Shown: positions 8,081 to 16,927 of the stretch, in pieces
Layout of the letters: every line of letters begins with the position of its first letter
Position numbering within the stretch: the first letter of the stretch is position 1
Origin: Asanoa sp040676615
GTDB lineage: Bacteria; Actinomycetota; Actinomycetes; Mycobacteriales; Micromonosporaceae
NCBI RefSeq assembly: GCF_040676615.1
Contig: NZ_JBFAPI010000010.1
Location: forward strand, 124,001 to 188,000
Direction of reading: 5' to 3'
DNA: 64,000 nt
Notes under the pieces: model-generated
What the model was told of the DNA's origin: nothing
What the model saw: only the letters and a program-made list of their open reading frames with translations
Database searches by the model: none
Position numbers and translations under genes: made by a program

Positions 8081-10744
8081 CTAGAACTTCCAGGCCAGCC
8101 AGTCGCGTACGTGGGTCGCGGCGTCGGTGAGCGGCGGCACGAACCAGCCCAGCGCCAACCCGGCGACGGCGGCGCCGATCGTCGCGACCCTGACGACGGT
8201 GTCATGCCCGGCGCTCTTCGACCTGCGGACGGCGACGGTCGCCGCGGTCCGCAGCAGCAGGAGCGTGACCACCGTCGTGGCCGCCCACGCGGCCCAGTTG
8301 CCGGCGCCGAACCCGCTGTGGCCGAACACCCGGGTCAGCGAGGCCGTCACGAACAGGATCACCACGCACACGGCCGTGATCGCCGCGCGGGCGAGGGCCC
8401 GGCGCATGGTCGCCCGTCTCGCCCGCGACCGCCGCGCGGCGTCGCCGCGCGTGGTGAGCGCGATCAGCTGCTTCGCGAACTCGGGTGTTTCCGGTGCGGC
8501 CGCGGGGACCTGCTCCCAGCGGACCGCCGGCACCGCCTGGAGGAACCTCTCGACGATGGCCGGCGCGTTCGCGCGGTGCAGACCCGCGAGCACCGCCGGG
8601 AGCGTGGCGTGCGGGTAGCGCGCGGCCCTCGTCACGAGCACGTCGACCAGGGCCGGCGACGGGTCGGTGGCCAGGGCGGTGACCAGGTCGATGAGCTCGT
8701 GCGACGGGCGGTGCGCGGCTTCGCCGACCATCCGCTCCGCGGCGGCCGCGTGGCCGGCGTCGACGAGGGCGCGGACGAGCCGGCTGACGGTTTCGACCGG
8801 CGAGGCCACGGCCATGGTCGCGAGCCGCGCGAGGACCGCCGTCGATCTGGCCGGCCCCGTCACGACGAGGTGCCTTCTCAGCTCGTTGGCCCGCGCCACC
8901 GCACCGTCGCCGACCGCGGGCGGCATCAGATCCAGGCGGCGTAGCAGCGTGGCCAGGTCGGCGGGCGACCGGCGCGCGGCCATCTCGAGCATCGGACCGA
9001 TGTGGTCGGCGTGCGCGGACACCGCCGCGTGGAGGATGTCGTGGATGTCGTCGAGGGTGCGCGACTCGGCCGACCGCAGCACGGCGCCGACCGAGTCGGT
9101 GCGCCCGGCGGCGTCGAGGGCCGCGACCAGCGCGGCGACCAGTGGCGGTGGCAACCGCCACCCGGCCCAGTGCAGCACCGTCTCCGCGTCGTCGGCCGCG
9201 CCCGCCGCGCGCAACCCCTCGACCAGGTCGACGACCTCGCCGACGGGCAGCCCGTCGACCCAGCCGAGCACCCGGTCGGCGGTCGTGTCGTCGCCGGCGT
9301 TCCGCAACGCCGTCACGACGACCGCGACCTGCGCCGCGGGTCGGGCCCGGACGCCGGTGAGGACCGCCGACACCGCCGCCTTGGACGCGCCGGTGAACAG
9401 TTCCGCGACCTCGGTGCCGCTGCGTACCTTGCCGAACTCGTGGAGCACCAGCTGGCCGCGCTCGGTCGGGAGCAGCCGGGCCAGCGGGCGGACCTCGGTG
9501 ACCGGCCTGGTGCGGGCCGCCCAACCGAGGACGGTGGCGACGTCGTCCTCGGGCTGGGCCGGGTCGGCGCACAGCCGCACCACGTCGGTGACCTGGCGGC
9601 TGGTGCCGACGGCGGCGAGCAGCACGTCGGCGTCGGCCGGGTGCGGCCCGCCGCGGGCGGCCTCGACAAGCGCGATGATCTCGTCTATCGGCCGGACCGT
9701 CGCCGCGATCCGAAGCACATCGCCGGCGCGGTCGGCGAGCCCGCTGGCGCGTACGGCGGCGACGACCGTGACCACGTCACCGACCGGACGCTCGCGCAGC
9801 GCCCTCTCCAGCACGGCCTGATCGTCGAAGGCCCGACGGATGGCGCGCAGCGTGGCCAGTTCGGCGGCCGGACCATCGGTCGGCGGCGCCTGGCCGGACG
9901 CCCCGACCGGCGCGGGTGCGGGCGTCAGCGCCATGATCTCGGCAGCCTCCGCGACCACCCGGACCGTCGGCTGCGCGGGCACCACGACCGGACGGATCCC
10001 GACGGGGCTACGGGCCAGCTCGATCTTCCCGACACCGCCGACGACGGTGTGTGTCGGCGTCTGGTTGGCGCCGACCGCGCGCAGGTAGCCGTTGACGTAG
10101 TCGTAGGCCTCGTCGGTGGTGATCACGCCGTCGTTGTCGAGATCGGCCTCGCCGGTGCGCAATCCGTGCACCAGCGCCGTGGTGAACACCGAGCCAGCCA
10201 GCGCTCCGCCGTCGACCGGCTCGCCCTCGTAGGAGTATTCGGTGGCCCTCGACGCGGTCAGCACCACATGCCCGCGGCCGCCGCCGTGCAGCGTCTCCAC
10301 GCCCACCTCGGCCGCGCCCTTGCCGCCTTTCACGAACGCGCCGCTGAAGCAGCAGTCGAGCAGCACGAGCTGGCGGGTGGCGCGGCAGTTCTCCAGCCGT
10401 TCGCGCAGCCACGCCGCGCCGATCGCGGTGCTGCCGAGCAGGTTCTTGAGCGTGTCGCCGGCGGCGAACCAGAGCTGGCCGCGGGCGTCGAGCAGCCCGT
10501 GGCACGACAGGTAGACCAGCGCGAAGTCGTCGGGCCCGCAGGCGGTCAGGAACCGCTCCACCGCGATCCGCACGTCGCGCTCGGTGCCGTCGAGCACCGG
10601 GGTGACGGTGAAACCGCCGATCGCCTGGTCGCCCAGCACCTCGACCAGTTCGGCCGCGTCCTGCGCCGGCGCACGCAGCCGCCGCAGTCCCGCGTCCTGG
10701 TAGTCGCTGGTCGCGACCACCAGCGCGAGTCGTCGACCGTCCAC
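8081..10744 (-). CDS. Caspase-like (C14) protease with EF-hand, helical repeats and membrane tail
   Basis: An 887-residue protein with four recognisable parts. Residues 1-240 form a caspase/metacaspase-like domain: LALVVATSDYQDAGLRRL at the N-terminus, the catalytic His82 in YLSCHG, and the catalytic Cys132 in LLDCCFSG. A calcium-type EF-hand loop follows at 201-212 (Asp201, Asp203, Asp205, Glu212). Residues about 320-750 are about 14 degenerate repeats of roughly 31 residues, each beginning P-x-x-E/D-V and containing LVxALxxAG and VLxxAxxR, which should form an alpha solenoid. Residues about 780-887 contain three membrane helices. GTG 10744 is the start, without a strong ribosome binding site. 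Prokaryotic caspase homologues act in proteolytic signalling, cell death or defence; here the partner and target are unknown. Divergent from hrpB. Confidence 0.85.
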   Translation of the reverse strand: MDGRRLALVVATSDYQDAGLRRLRAPAQDAAELVEVLGDQAIGGFTVTPVLDGTERDVRIAVERFLTACGPDDFALVYLSCHGLLDARGQLWFAAGDTLKNLLGSTAIGAAWLRERLENCRATRQLVLLDCCFSGAFVKGGKGAAEVGVETLHGGGRGHVVLTASRATEYSYEGEPVDGGALAGSVFTTALVHGLRTGEADLDNDGVITTDEAYDYVNGYLRAVGANQTPTHTVVGGVGKIELARSPVGIRPVVVPAQPTVRVVAEAAEIMALTPAPAPVGASGQAPPTDGPAAELATLRAIRRAFDDQAVLERALRERPVGDVVTVVAAVRASGLADRAGDVLRIAATVRPIDEIIALVEAARGGPHPADADVLLAAVGTSRQVTDVVRLCADPAQPEDDVATVLGWAARTRPVTEVRPLARLLPTERGQLVLHEFGKVRSGTEVAELFTGASKAAVSAVLTGVRARPAAQVAVVVTALRNAGDDTTADRVLGWVDGLPVGEVVDLVEGLRAAGAADDAETVLHWAGWRLPPPLVAALVAALDAAGRTDSVGAVLRSAESRTLDDIHDILHAAVSAHADHIGPMLEMAARRSPADLATLLRRLDLMPPAVGDGAVARANELRRHLVVTGPARSTAVLARLATMAVASPVETVSRLVRALVDAGHAAAAERMVGEAAHRPSHELIDLVTALATDPSPALVDVLVTRAARYPHATLPAVLAGLHRANAPAIVERFLQAVPAVRWEQVPAAAPETPEFAKQLIALTTRGDAARRSRARRATMRRALARAAITAVCVVILFVTASLTRVFGHSGFGAGNWAAWAATTVVTLLLLRTAATVAVRRSKSAGHDTVVRVATIGAAVAGLALGWFVPPLTDAATHVRDWLAWKF

Positions 10745-10803
10745 AGTCGGCAGGGTAGCGGGTCACCGCGCGATCACGGTCGGCTGCCCGACATCATGGT
10801 GCG

Positions 10804-13212
10804 GTGCTGCCTGACGAACCCGACCTGCCGATCCGCCGCGTGCTGCCCCAGGTGCGCGCGGCCCTCGACGGCCACGGCAGCGCCCTCCTGGTCGCACCAC
10901 CCGGCACCGGTAAGACCACGCTGGTGCCGCTCGACCTGGCCGGGCACGGGAACGTGCTGGTCGCCGAGCCGCGGCGGCTGGCCACCCGGGCGGCGGCCCG
11001 CCGGATGGCCGCGCTGGTCGGCGAGCGGGTGGGCGAGCGGGTCGGGTACGCGGTCCGGGGCGAGCGCCGCACCGGGCCGCTGACCCGGGTGGAGGTGGTG
11101 ACAACGGGGCTGCTGGTCCGCCGGATGCAGCACGACCCGGCGCTGGACGGGGTCGACACGGTGATCCTCGACGAGTGTCACGAGCGGCACCTCGACTCCG
11201 ACCTGGCCCTCGCGTTCTGCGTCGACGTGCGCGCCAACCTGCGGCCCGACCTGCGGCTGCTGGCCACCTCCGCGACCGCCGACACGGCCCGGCTCGGCGC
11301 GCTGCTCGGCCCGACCGTCGCCGCCGACGACGCGCTGCACCCGGTCGAGGTGGTCTGGGCGCCGCCGCCGAAGGTCGATCCGCCGCACGGGCTGCGGGTC
11401 GACCCGCGGCTGCTCGACCACGTCGCCGCCACCACTCGCCGGGCGTTCCGCGAGCGCGACGGCGACATTCTGGTGTTCCTGCCCGGTGCGGGCGAGATCA
11501 ACCGGGTCGCCGAGCGGCTGCGCGACCTGCCGGTACATCCGTTGCTGGGCCGGCAGGACGCGGCCGAGCAGGACGCCGTGCTGCGCCCCTCCGGCAGCCG
11601 CCGGGTGGTGCTGGCCACGGCGGTCGCGGAGAGCAGCCTGACCGTCCCGGGCGTACGGGTCGTGGTCGACGCCGGGCTGGCCCGGGTGCCGCGCACCGAC
11701 TACGCCCGCGGGCTCGGCGCGCTGGTCACCGTGCCCGTTTCGAAGGCAGCCGCCGAGCAGCGCGCGGGCCGGGCCGGGCGCGAGGGGCCGGGCACCGTCT
11801 ACCGCTGCTGGTCGGAAGGCGCCCACGACCGCCTGCCGGCCCGCCCCGAGCCGGAGATCGCGGCCGCGGACCTGACCGGCTTCGCGCTCGACCTCGCGAT
11901 GTGGGGCGCGCCGGGCGGTTCGGGGCTGGCGCTGCCGGATCCGCCGCCGGCCGGCCCGCTGACGGTCGCGACCGAGACGCTACGGGCGCTGGGCGCCGTC
12001 GACGATGCCGGCCGGGTCACCGAGCGCGGCCGGCGGCTCGCCGGCGTCGGCACCCACCCGCGGTTGGCCCGGGCGTTGCTCGACGGCGCGCCGGTGGTCG
12101 GCGCCGACCGGGCCGCGGAGGTGGTCGCGCTCCTGGACCAGGAGGCCGCGGGGGAGGACCTGGTCGCGGTGTGGCGGCGGGTCCGCGCTGACAATGCCTT
12201 CCAGCAGGGGGTACGCCGCCTGCGTGCCGACCTCGGCAGCGTGCGCGCCGGGCGGGGACCGCGGCTGACCGACGACCTCGCGGCCGGGCTGGTGGTCGGG
12301 CTGGCCTACCCGGAGCGGCTGGCCCGGGCGCGGGGTGCCGGCTCCACGGCGTACCTGATGAGTGGCGGGACCGCGGCGGAGGTCGCGCCAGGGTCGCCGC
12401 TGGCCGGCGCCGAGTGGCTGGCTGTCGCTTCGGCGGACCGACCGCCGGGGCGGGCTTCGGCGCGGGTCCGGGCTGCTGTGATCATCGACGAGGCGACCGC
12501 GCGGGAGGCGGGCGCGGCGCTGCTCGCGACCTCGGAGGAGGTCGCCTGGGTCGGCGGCGACGTGGTGGCCCGGCGGGTGGAGCGGCTCGGCGCGGTGCCG
12601 CTCGTCGAGCGTCCACTGTCGACATCGTCGCGCGCGCTGGTCGCCGCCGCGCTCCTGGACGGGTTGCGGCGGGAGGGTCTCGGGCTGCTGGCCTGGGGCC
12701 GTGGTGCGGTGGCTTTGCGGCAACGGCTGGCGTTCTGTCATCAGGCGCTCGGTTCGCCGTGGCCGGACGTCAGCGACGCCGCGTTGCTCGACGGTGCGGC
12801 AGCCTGGCTCGGGCCGGATCTGGCCGCCGCCCGCCGGCGCGCCGACCTGGCTCGGATCGACGTCACCGCGGCGTTGCGGCGGTTGCTGCCCTGGCAGATC
12901 GCCGGGCGGCTGGAGCAGGTCGCGCCGGAGCGGGTCGAGGGGCCGGGGGAGCGGCGGCTGCGGGTCGACTACAGCGATCCCGAGGCGCCCGTCGTGGCGT
13001 TGAAGGTGCAGGAGGCGTTCGGCTGGCGCGACACGCCGACGGTGGCCGAGGGTCGCGTACCCGTGCTGCTGCATCTGCTTTCGCCGGCCGGCAGGCCGGT
13101 GGCGGTGACCCGCGACCTCGCGTCGTTCTGGCGCACGGGCTACCCGCAGGTCCGGGCGGAGCTGCGCGGTCGTTATCCCCGGCACGCCTGGCCGGCCGAC
13201 CCGACCGGTTGA
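10804..13212 (+). CDS. hrpB: ATP-dependent helicase HrpB
   Basis: DEAH-family RNA/DNA helicase of 802 residues, the normal HrpB length. Walker A is PPGTGKTT (32-39), the DEAH box is DECH (123-126), motif III is SATAD, motif V is AVAESSLTVPGV and motif VI is QRAGRAGREGPG. The long C-terminal part (HA2 and HrpB_C domains) is complete, ending in SFWRTGYPQVRAELRGRYPRHAWP, the usual HrpB tail. GTG 10804 is the only in-frame start near the N-terminal homology. The physiological role of HrpB in bacteria is poorly defined. It is divergent from the caspase-like gene, 59 bp apart, with no operator visible to me. Confidence 0.95.
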   Translation: MLPDEPDLPIRRVLPQVRAALDGHGSALLVAPPGTGKTTLVPLDLAGHGNVLVAEPRRLATRAAARRMAALVGERVGERVGYAVRGERRTGPLTRVEVVTTGLLVRRMQHDPALDGVDTVILDECHERHLDSDLALAFCVDVRANLRPDLRLLATSATADTARLGALLGPTVAADDALHPVEVVWAPPPKVDPPHGLRVDPRLLDHVAATTRRAFRERDGDILVFLPGAGEINRVAERLRDLPVHPLLGRQDAAEQDAVLRPSGSRRVVLATAVAESSLTVPGVRVVVDAGLARVPRTDYARGLGALVTVPVSKAAAEQRAGRAGREGPGTVYRCWSEGAHDRLPARPEPEIAAADLTGFALDLAMWGAPGGSGLALPDPPPAGPLTVATETLRALGAVDDAGRVTERGRRLAGVGTHPRLARALLDGAPVVGADRAAEVVALLDQEAAGEDLVAVWRRVRADNAFQQGVRRLRADLGSVRAGRGPRLTDDLAAGLVVGLAYPERLARARGAGSTAYLMSGGTAAEVAPGSPLAGAEWLAVASADRPPGRASARVRAAVIIDEATAREAGAALLATSEEVAWVGGDVVARRVERLGAVPLVERPLSTSSRALVAAALLDGLRREGLGLLAWGRGAVALRQRLAFCHQALGSPWPDVSDAALLDGAAAWLGPDLAAARRRADLARIDVTAALRRLLPWQIAGRLEQVAPERVEGPGERRLRVDYSDPEAPVVALKVQEAFGWRDTPTVAEGRVPVLLHLLSPAGRPVAVTRDLASFWRTGYPQVRAELRGRYPRHAWPADPTG

Positions 13213-13287
13213 TCGACCCGCCGCGGTGGAGTTTTGTCGGTGGGTGGTGCGAGGATCCTGCTTGTCGTTCTACTGAGGAGGCGCCCC

Positions 13288-14685
13288 GTGCCGTCTGTCC
13301 TGTCGCGACGCGCCCTGACCGGCGTGCTCGCCGCGCTGACCGCGCTCGCGGTCGCTGCGCCGGCAGCTGCTTCGAGTGGCTCGACCGTCGGCTCGTCGGG
13401 GCTCGGCGACCCCTATTTCCCGCTGGCCGGCAACGGCGGTTATGACGTCAGGCACTACTCGCTCGACCTCGACTACACCCGCGCCGGCAACCACCTCGAC
13501 GGCACCGCCGTGATCAGTGCGCGGGCGACGCAGAACCTGAGCCGGTTCGACCTCGACCTGCGCGGTTTCACGATCAGCTCGCTGCGGGTCGACGGCGCCC
13601 CGGCCCGGTTCACCCGCGACGGCCAGGAGCTGGTCATCACGCCCAAGCACCAGGTGCGGGCGGGTCGCTCGTTCACGGTGCGGGTCGACTACGCGGGCGA
13701 GCCGACCGAGGTGATCGACCCCGACGGCAGCAGCGAGGGCTGGGTGACCACCGAAGACGGCGCGTTCGTGGTCAACGAGCCGCAGGGCTCGCCGGGGTGG
13801 TTCCCGGCCAACGACAACCCGCGCGACAAGGCGACCTACGACGTCTCGATCACCGTGCCCGAGGGGATCACCGCGATCGGCAACGGCAGGCTGGTCTCCA
13901 AGCGCGACCACAAGGGCCGGACAACCTGGCGCTGGCGCGAAGACTCGCCGATGGCGACCTACCTCGCGACGGCCACCAACGGCGTCTTCGAGCTGCGGGT
14001 CAGCAAGGTCGGCCGGATCCCGCTCTACCACGCGGTCGACCCGGCCGAGGTGCCCAAGGGCGCGTTCGACCGGCTCGGCGCCGAGGCCGAGGTGATCACG
14101 TTCTTCTCCGGCCTCTACGGCGCCTACCCGTTCAGCAGCGGCGGCGGCATCGTCGACAACGCGCCCGAGGTCGGCTACGCCCTCGAGTCACAGACCAAGT
14201 CGCAATACGACCAGACGCCCGACGCGTCGACGGTCGTGCACGAGATCTCCCACCAGTGGTTCGGCGACAGCATCAGCCTGACCTCCTGGCAGGACATCTG
14301 GCTCAACGAGGGCTTCGCGGCCTGGTCCGAGTGGATCTACGCCGAGCGGCACGGCGGCGAGACGGCCCAGCAGTCCTTCGACGCGTCGTTCGCCCGTCCG
14401 GCCAACGCCTCGTTCTGGCGCCGCCCACCGGCCAACGTCGGCGGCCCGGAGTTCATGTTCGGCAGCGCGGTCTACGACCGCGGCGCCATGACCCTGCAGG
14501 CGTTGCGCGTGAAGATCGGCGACCGCGCGTTCTTCGCCCTGCTCCGCGACTGGTACGCCAAGAACCGCGACGGCAACGTCACCACCGCCGACTTCATCCG
14601 CCTGGCCGAGAGGCACGGCGGCCAGCAGTTGGACGCCTTCTTCGACACCTGGCTCTACCAGCCGGTCAAGCCGACGACCTGGTGA
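13288..14685 (+). CDS. Secreted M1 family metallopeptidase (aminopeptidase N-like)
   Basis: Zinc aminopeptidase exported through Sec: residues 1-28 form a signal peptide (basic start, hydrophobic core LTGVLAALTALAVA, cleavage near PAAAS). The N-terminal beta domain carries YDVRHYSLDLDY; the zinc site is HEISHQWFGD (His318, catalytic Glu319, His322) with the third ligand Glu341 in NEGFAAWSE, exactly the HExxH-x18-E spacing of M1. At 465 residues it lacks the large C-terminal domain of PepN, like other short secreted actinobacterial members. GTG 13288 is chosen because GAGGAGG sits at 13275-13281. Its stop overlaps the start of the next gene (GTGA), so the two are coupled. Confidence 0.93.
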   Translation: MPSVLSRRALTGVLAALTALAVAAPAAASSGSTVGSSGLGDPYFPLAGNGGYDVRHYSLDLDYTRAGNHLDGTAVISARATQNLSRFDLDLRGFTISSLRVDGAPARFTRDGQELVITPKHQVRAGRSFTVRVDYAGEPTEVIDPDGSSEGWVTTEDGAFVVNEPQGSPGWFPANDNPRDKATYDVSITVPEGITAIGNGRLVSKRDHKGRTTWRWREDSPMATYLATATNGVFELRVSKVGRIPLYHAVDPAEVPKGAFDRLGAEAEVITFFSGLYGAYPFSSGGGIVDNAPEVGYALESQTKSQYDQTPDASTVVHEISHQWFGDSISLTSWQDIWLNEGFAAWSEWIYAERHGGETAQQSFDASFARPANASFWRRPPANVGGPEFMFGSAVYDRGAMTLQALRVKIGDRAFFALLRDWYAKNRDGNVTTADFIRLAERHGGQQLDAFFDTWLYQPVKPTTW

Positions 14686-15698
14686 GCCAGCCGATCCTGG
14701 GCGCCACGCTCCCGGTCATCGCGGCGCCGATGTCCGGCGGCGCCGGCACCACCGACCTGGCGATCGCCGCCGGCCGCGCGGGCTCGTTCGGCTTCGTGGC
14801 CGCCGGCTACCAGCCCGCGGCGGCGTTCGCGGCCGACATCGCGTCGGTCGCGGCGGCCGGCGTGCCGTTCGGCGTCAACCTGTTCGCGCCCAACCCGGTT
14901 CCGGTCGACCCGGCCGCCTACCGCGACTACGCCGTGCTGCTCGCACCGGAGGCGAGCCGCTTCGACGTGCCCCTGCCGGCCACGCCGGTGGAGGACGACG
15001 ACGACTGGCGGGCGAAGGTCGACGTGCTGCGCGCGCGTCCGGTGCCGCTCATCAGTTTCACCTTCGGCCTGCCACCGGCCGCCGACCTGGCGCTGCTGCG
15101 TGCCACGGGCGCGCTGCTCGCCCAGACGGTCACGTCGGTGCCGGAGGCCCGCGCGGCGGCCGAGGCGGGCATCGACGTCCTGGTCGTCCAGGCGGCCGGC
15201 GCCGGGGGCCACTCGGGCACCTTCACCCCGGAGCGCTCGCTGTCGGAGGCGCCGCTGCCCGACCTCGTCGCGGCCATCCGGGCGGCCGTCCGCCTGCCCG
15301 TCGTCGCGGCGGGTGGGGTCGGCACGGCCGCCGACGTCACCGCGGCGCTGGGCGCGGGCGCGTCGCACGTCGCGGTCGGCACCGCGCTGCTGCGGTCGGC
15401 CGAGGCCGGCACCGCGGCGGCACACCGAAGGGCGCTCACCGAACCCCGGCCGACCGTGGTCACCCGCGCCTTCACCGGCCGTCCGGCGCGCGGCCTGCGC
15501 AACACGTTCACCGACCGCTACGGCGACGCGGCGCCGCTGGGCTACCCGGCCCTGCACCACCTGACCCGCCCGATCCGCCGCGCCGCGGCGGCCGCCGGCG
15601 ACCCGGAGCCGATGCACCTGTGGGCCGGCACCGGCTACCGGCACACCACCGACGAGCCGGCGGCCGCCATCCTCACCCGGCTCAGCGCGGGCGCCTGA
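14682..15698 (+). CDS. Nitronate monooxygenase (2-nitropropane dioxygenase-like)
   Basis: FMN-dependent TIM barrel enzyme that oxidises alkyl nitronates, protecting cells from these toxins. The 338-residue protein shows the N-terminal PILGATLPVIAAPMSGGAGTTDLA, the segment FGVNLFAPNP, the catalytic-region VLVVQAAGAGGHSGT and the FMN phosphate loop VVAAGGVGTAADV ... GASHVAVGTALL. The start GTG at 14682 overlaps the upstream peptidase stop by four bases, giving translational coupling although the two activities are not obviously linked. Family assignment is firm; the true substrate is open because many members of this family are not tested. Confidence 0.9.
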   Translation: MSQPILGATLPVIAAPMSGGAGTTDLAIAAGRAGSFGFVAAGYQPAAAFAADIASVAAAGVPFGVNLFAPNPVPVDPAAYRDYAVLLAPEASRFDVPLPATPVEDDDDWRAKVDVLRARPVPLISFTFGLPPAADLALLRATGALLAQTVTSVPEARAAAEAGIDVLVVQAAGAGGHSGTFTPERSLSEAPLPDLVAAIRAAVRLPVVAAGGVGTAADVTAALGAGASHVAVGTALLRSAEAGTAAAHRRALTEPRPTVVTRAFTGRPARGLRNTFTDRYGDAAPLGYPALHHLTRPIRRAAAAAGDPEPMHLWAGTGYRHTTDEPAAAILTRLSAGA

Positions 15699-15728
15699 GG
15701 GTTTCCGCATTCGCCCTGGTGGGTAGCT

Positions 15729-16673
15729 ATGCCGGCGATGGATGGCGAGGGCATGCGGCTGCTCAATGACCGCTACCGGCTGGAGCAGCGGATCGCTGTC
15801 GGTGGGGTCTCCGAGGTGTGGCGCGGCCACGACGAAACGCTAGGCCGGCCGGTCGCCGTCAAGATCATCGCTTCGGGTTCGCCCGACGACGTGGTGACCG
15901 AGGCCCGCTCCGGTGCCGCGCTGGCCCACCCCAACATCGCCGAGGTGTTCGACATCGGCGTCTGGCGGGCGTTCCGCTACATCGTGATGGAGTATGCCGA
16001 AGGCGAGACCCTGGCCCAGCACCTGCGCGCGGGCCCACTCGACTGGCGCATCGCGACCCGCGTCTGCGCCGAGGTCGGCGCCGCACTGGCCGCGGCACAC
16101 CTGACCGGCCTGGTCCACCGCGACGTCAAGCCGGCGAACGTGGTGCTGACCCCCTACGGTGCCAAGGTCCTCGACTTCGGCATCTCGATCATGGCCGGCA
16201 GCCACGACCGGCTGCCCGACGGTTCGATCCTGGGCACGCCGGCTTTCATGCCCCCGGAACGCTTCCGCGGCCTCCCGGCCGCTCCGGCCAGCGACGTCTA
16301 CGCCCTGGGCGTCCTGCTGTTCCTCTGCCTCACCGGCCGGCTGCCGTTCACGCCGCGGTCCGGACCCGACAACCGGATCGCCCCGCCCACGGCCGAGCCG
16401 CCCCTCCTGCCCCCGATCAAGGACCTGCCGGCGGAGGTCGCCGAGGTCTGCCTCTCCAGCCTGAGCCCGGACCCGGAGACCCGCCCCAGCAGCTTCGCCG
16501 CCGCGGTGCTGCTGGCCGCCGCCGTCGACGCCCGGGTGCAACTGCCGCCGGTAGCACCGCCGCCGCCGGTGGTTAAACCGGAAGACGAGGTGTCGCCCTG
16601 GACCCGCGCCGCGGCCGAGGCAGCCACGGGCGTGGCGCCCGAACCCAACGGCGTCGGCCGGCACCGCGCCTGA
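15729..16673 (+). CDS. Serine/threonine protein kinase, soluble
   Basis: Hanks-type kinase of 314 residues. The ATP loop is IAVGGVSEVWRG with the last glycine replaced by Ser28, the invariant Lys is Lys45 in VAVKII, the catalytic loop is HRDVKPAN (130-137) and the metal loop is DFG (149-151), followed by GTPAFMPPERF in the activation segment. The kinase domain ends near residue 265; the rest is a Pro-rich tail without a membrane helix or PASTA/sensor domain, unlike most actinobacterial kinases, so it should be cytosolic. ATG 15729 is used; ATG 15738 and 15753 are alternatives. Targets unknown. Its last codons are duplicated in the following repeat region. Confidence 0.93.
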   Translation: MPAMDGEGMRLLNDRYRLEQRIAVGGVSEVWRGHDETLGRPVAVKIIASGSPDDVVTEARSGAALAHPNIAEVFDIGVWRAFRYIVMEYAEGETLAQHLRAGPLDWRIATRVCAEVGAALAAAHLTGLVHRDVKPANVVLTPYGAKVLDFGISIMAGSHDRLPDGSILGTPAFMPPERFRGLPAAPASDVYALGVLLFLCLTGRLPFTPRSGPDNRIAPPTAEPPLLPPIKDLPAEVAEVCLSSLSPDPETRPSSFAAAVLLAAAVDARVQLPPVAPPPPVVKPEDEVSPWTRAAAEAATGVAPEPNGVGRHRA

Positions 16674-16890
16674 CCTGGCGATCGTTTCGGCTTGAGCCGT
16701 GCGGTGGCTGAGGTGGCGAGCTGGGGCGACGTCGTCGTGCGGGGGCTTAGGTGGCGACCCGGAGCGACATCGTCGGCCGGCACCGCGCCAGGCCGGGCGG
16801 TCGTATCGGCTCGGACCGGTTGCGGGGGCTGAGGCGGTGAGCCGGCGTGACGTCGTCGGCCGGCACCCGGGTGGCCGCTCGGCTATATCG
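16652..16890. repeat. Degenerate tandem repeats copying the kinase 3' end
   Basis: The 19 bases CGTCGGCCGGCACCGCGCC at 16652-16670 (last codons of the kinase) recur exactly at 16771-16789 and partly at 16854-16868. The intervening blocks are similar too (GGCTGAGGTGGCGAGC against GGCTGAGGCGGTGAGC), with an extra 37-bp partial copy starting near 16734. The spacing between copies is 119 and 83 bp. It looks like an old tandem duplication now decaying between the kinase and the acetyltransferase. Confidence 0.7.
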
Positions 16891-16927
16891 GTTGGTGACT
16901 TGCGCGCGGTTGGCCCAGGATGGGCTG

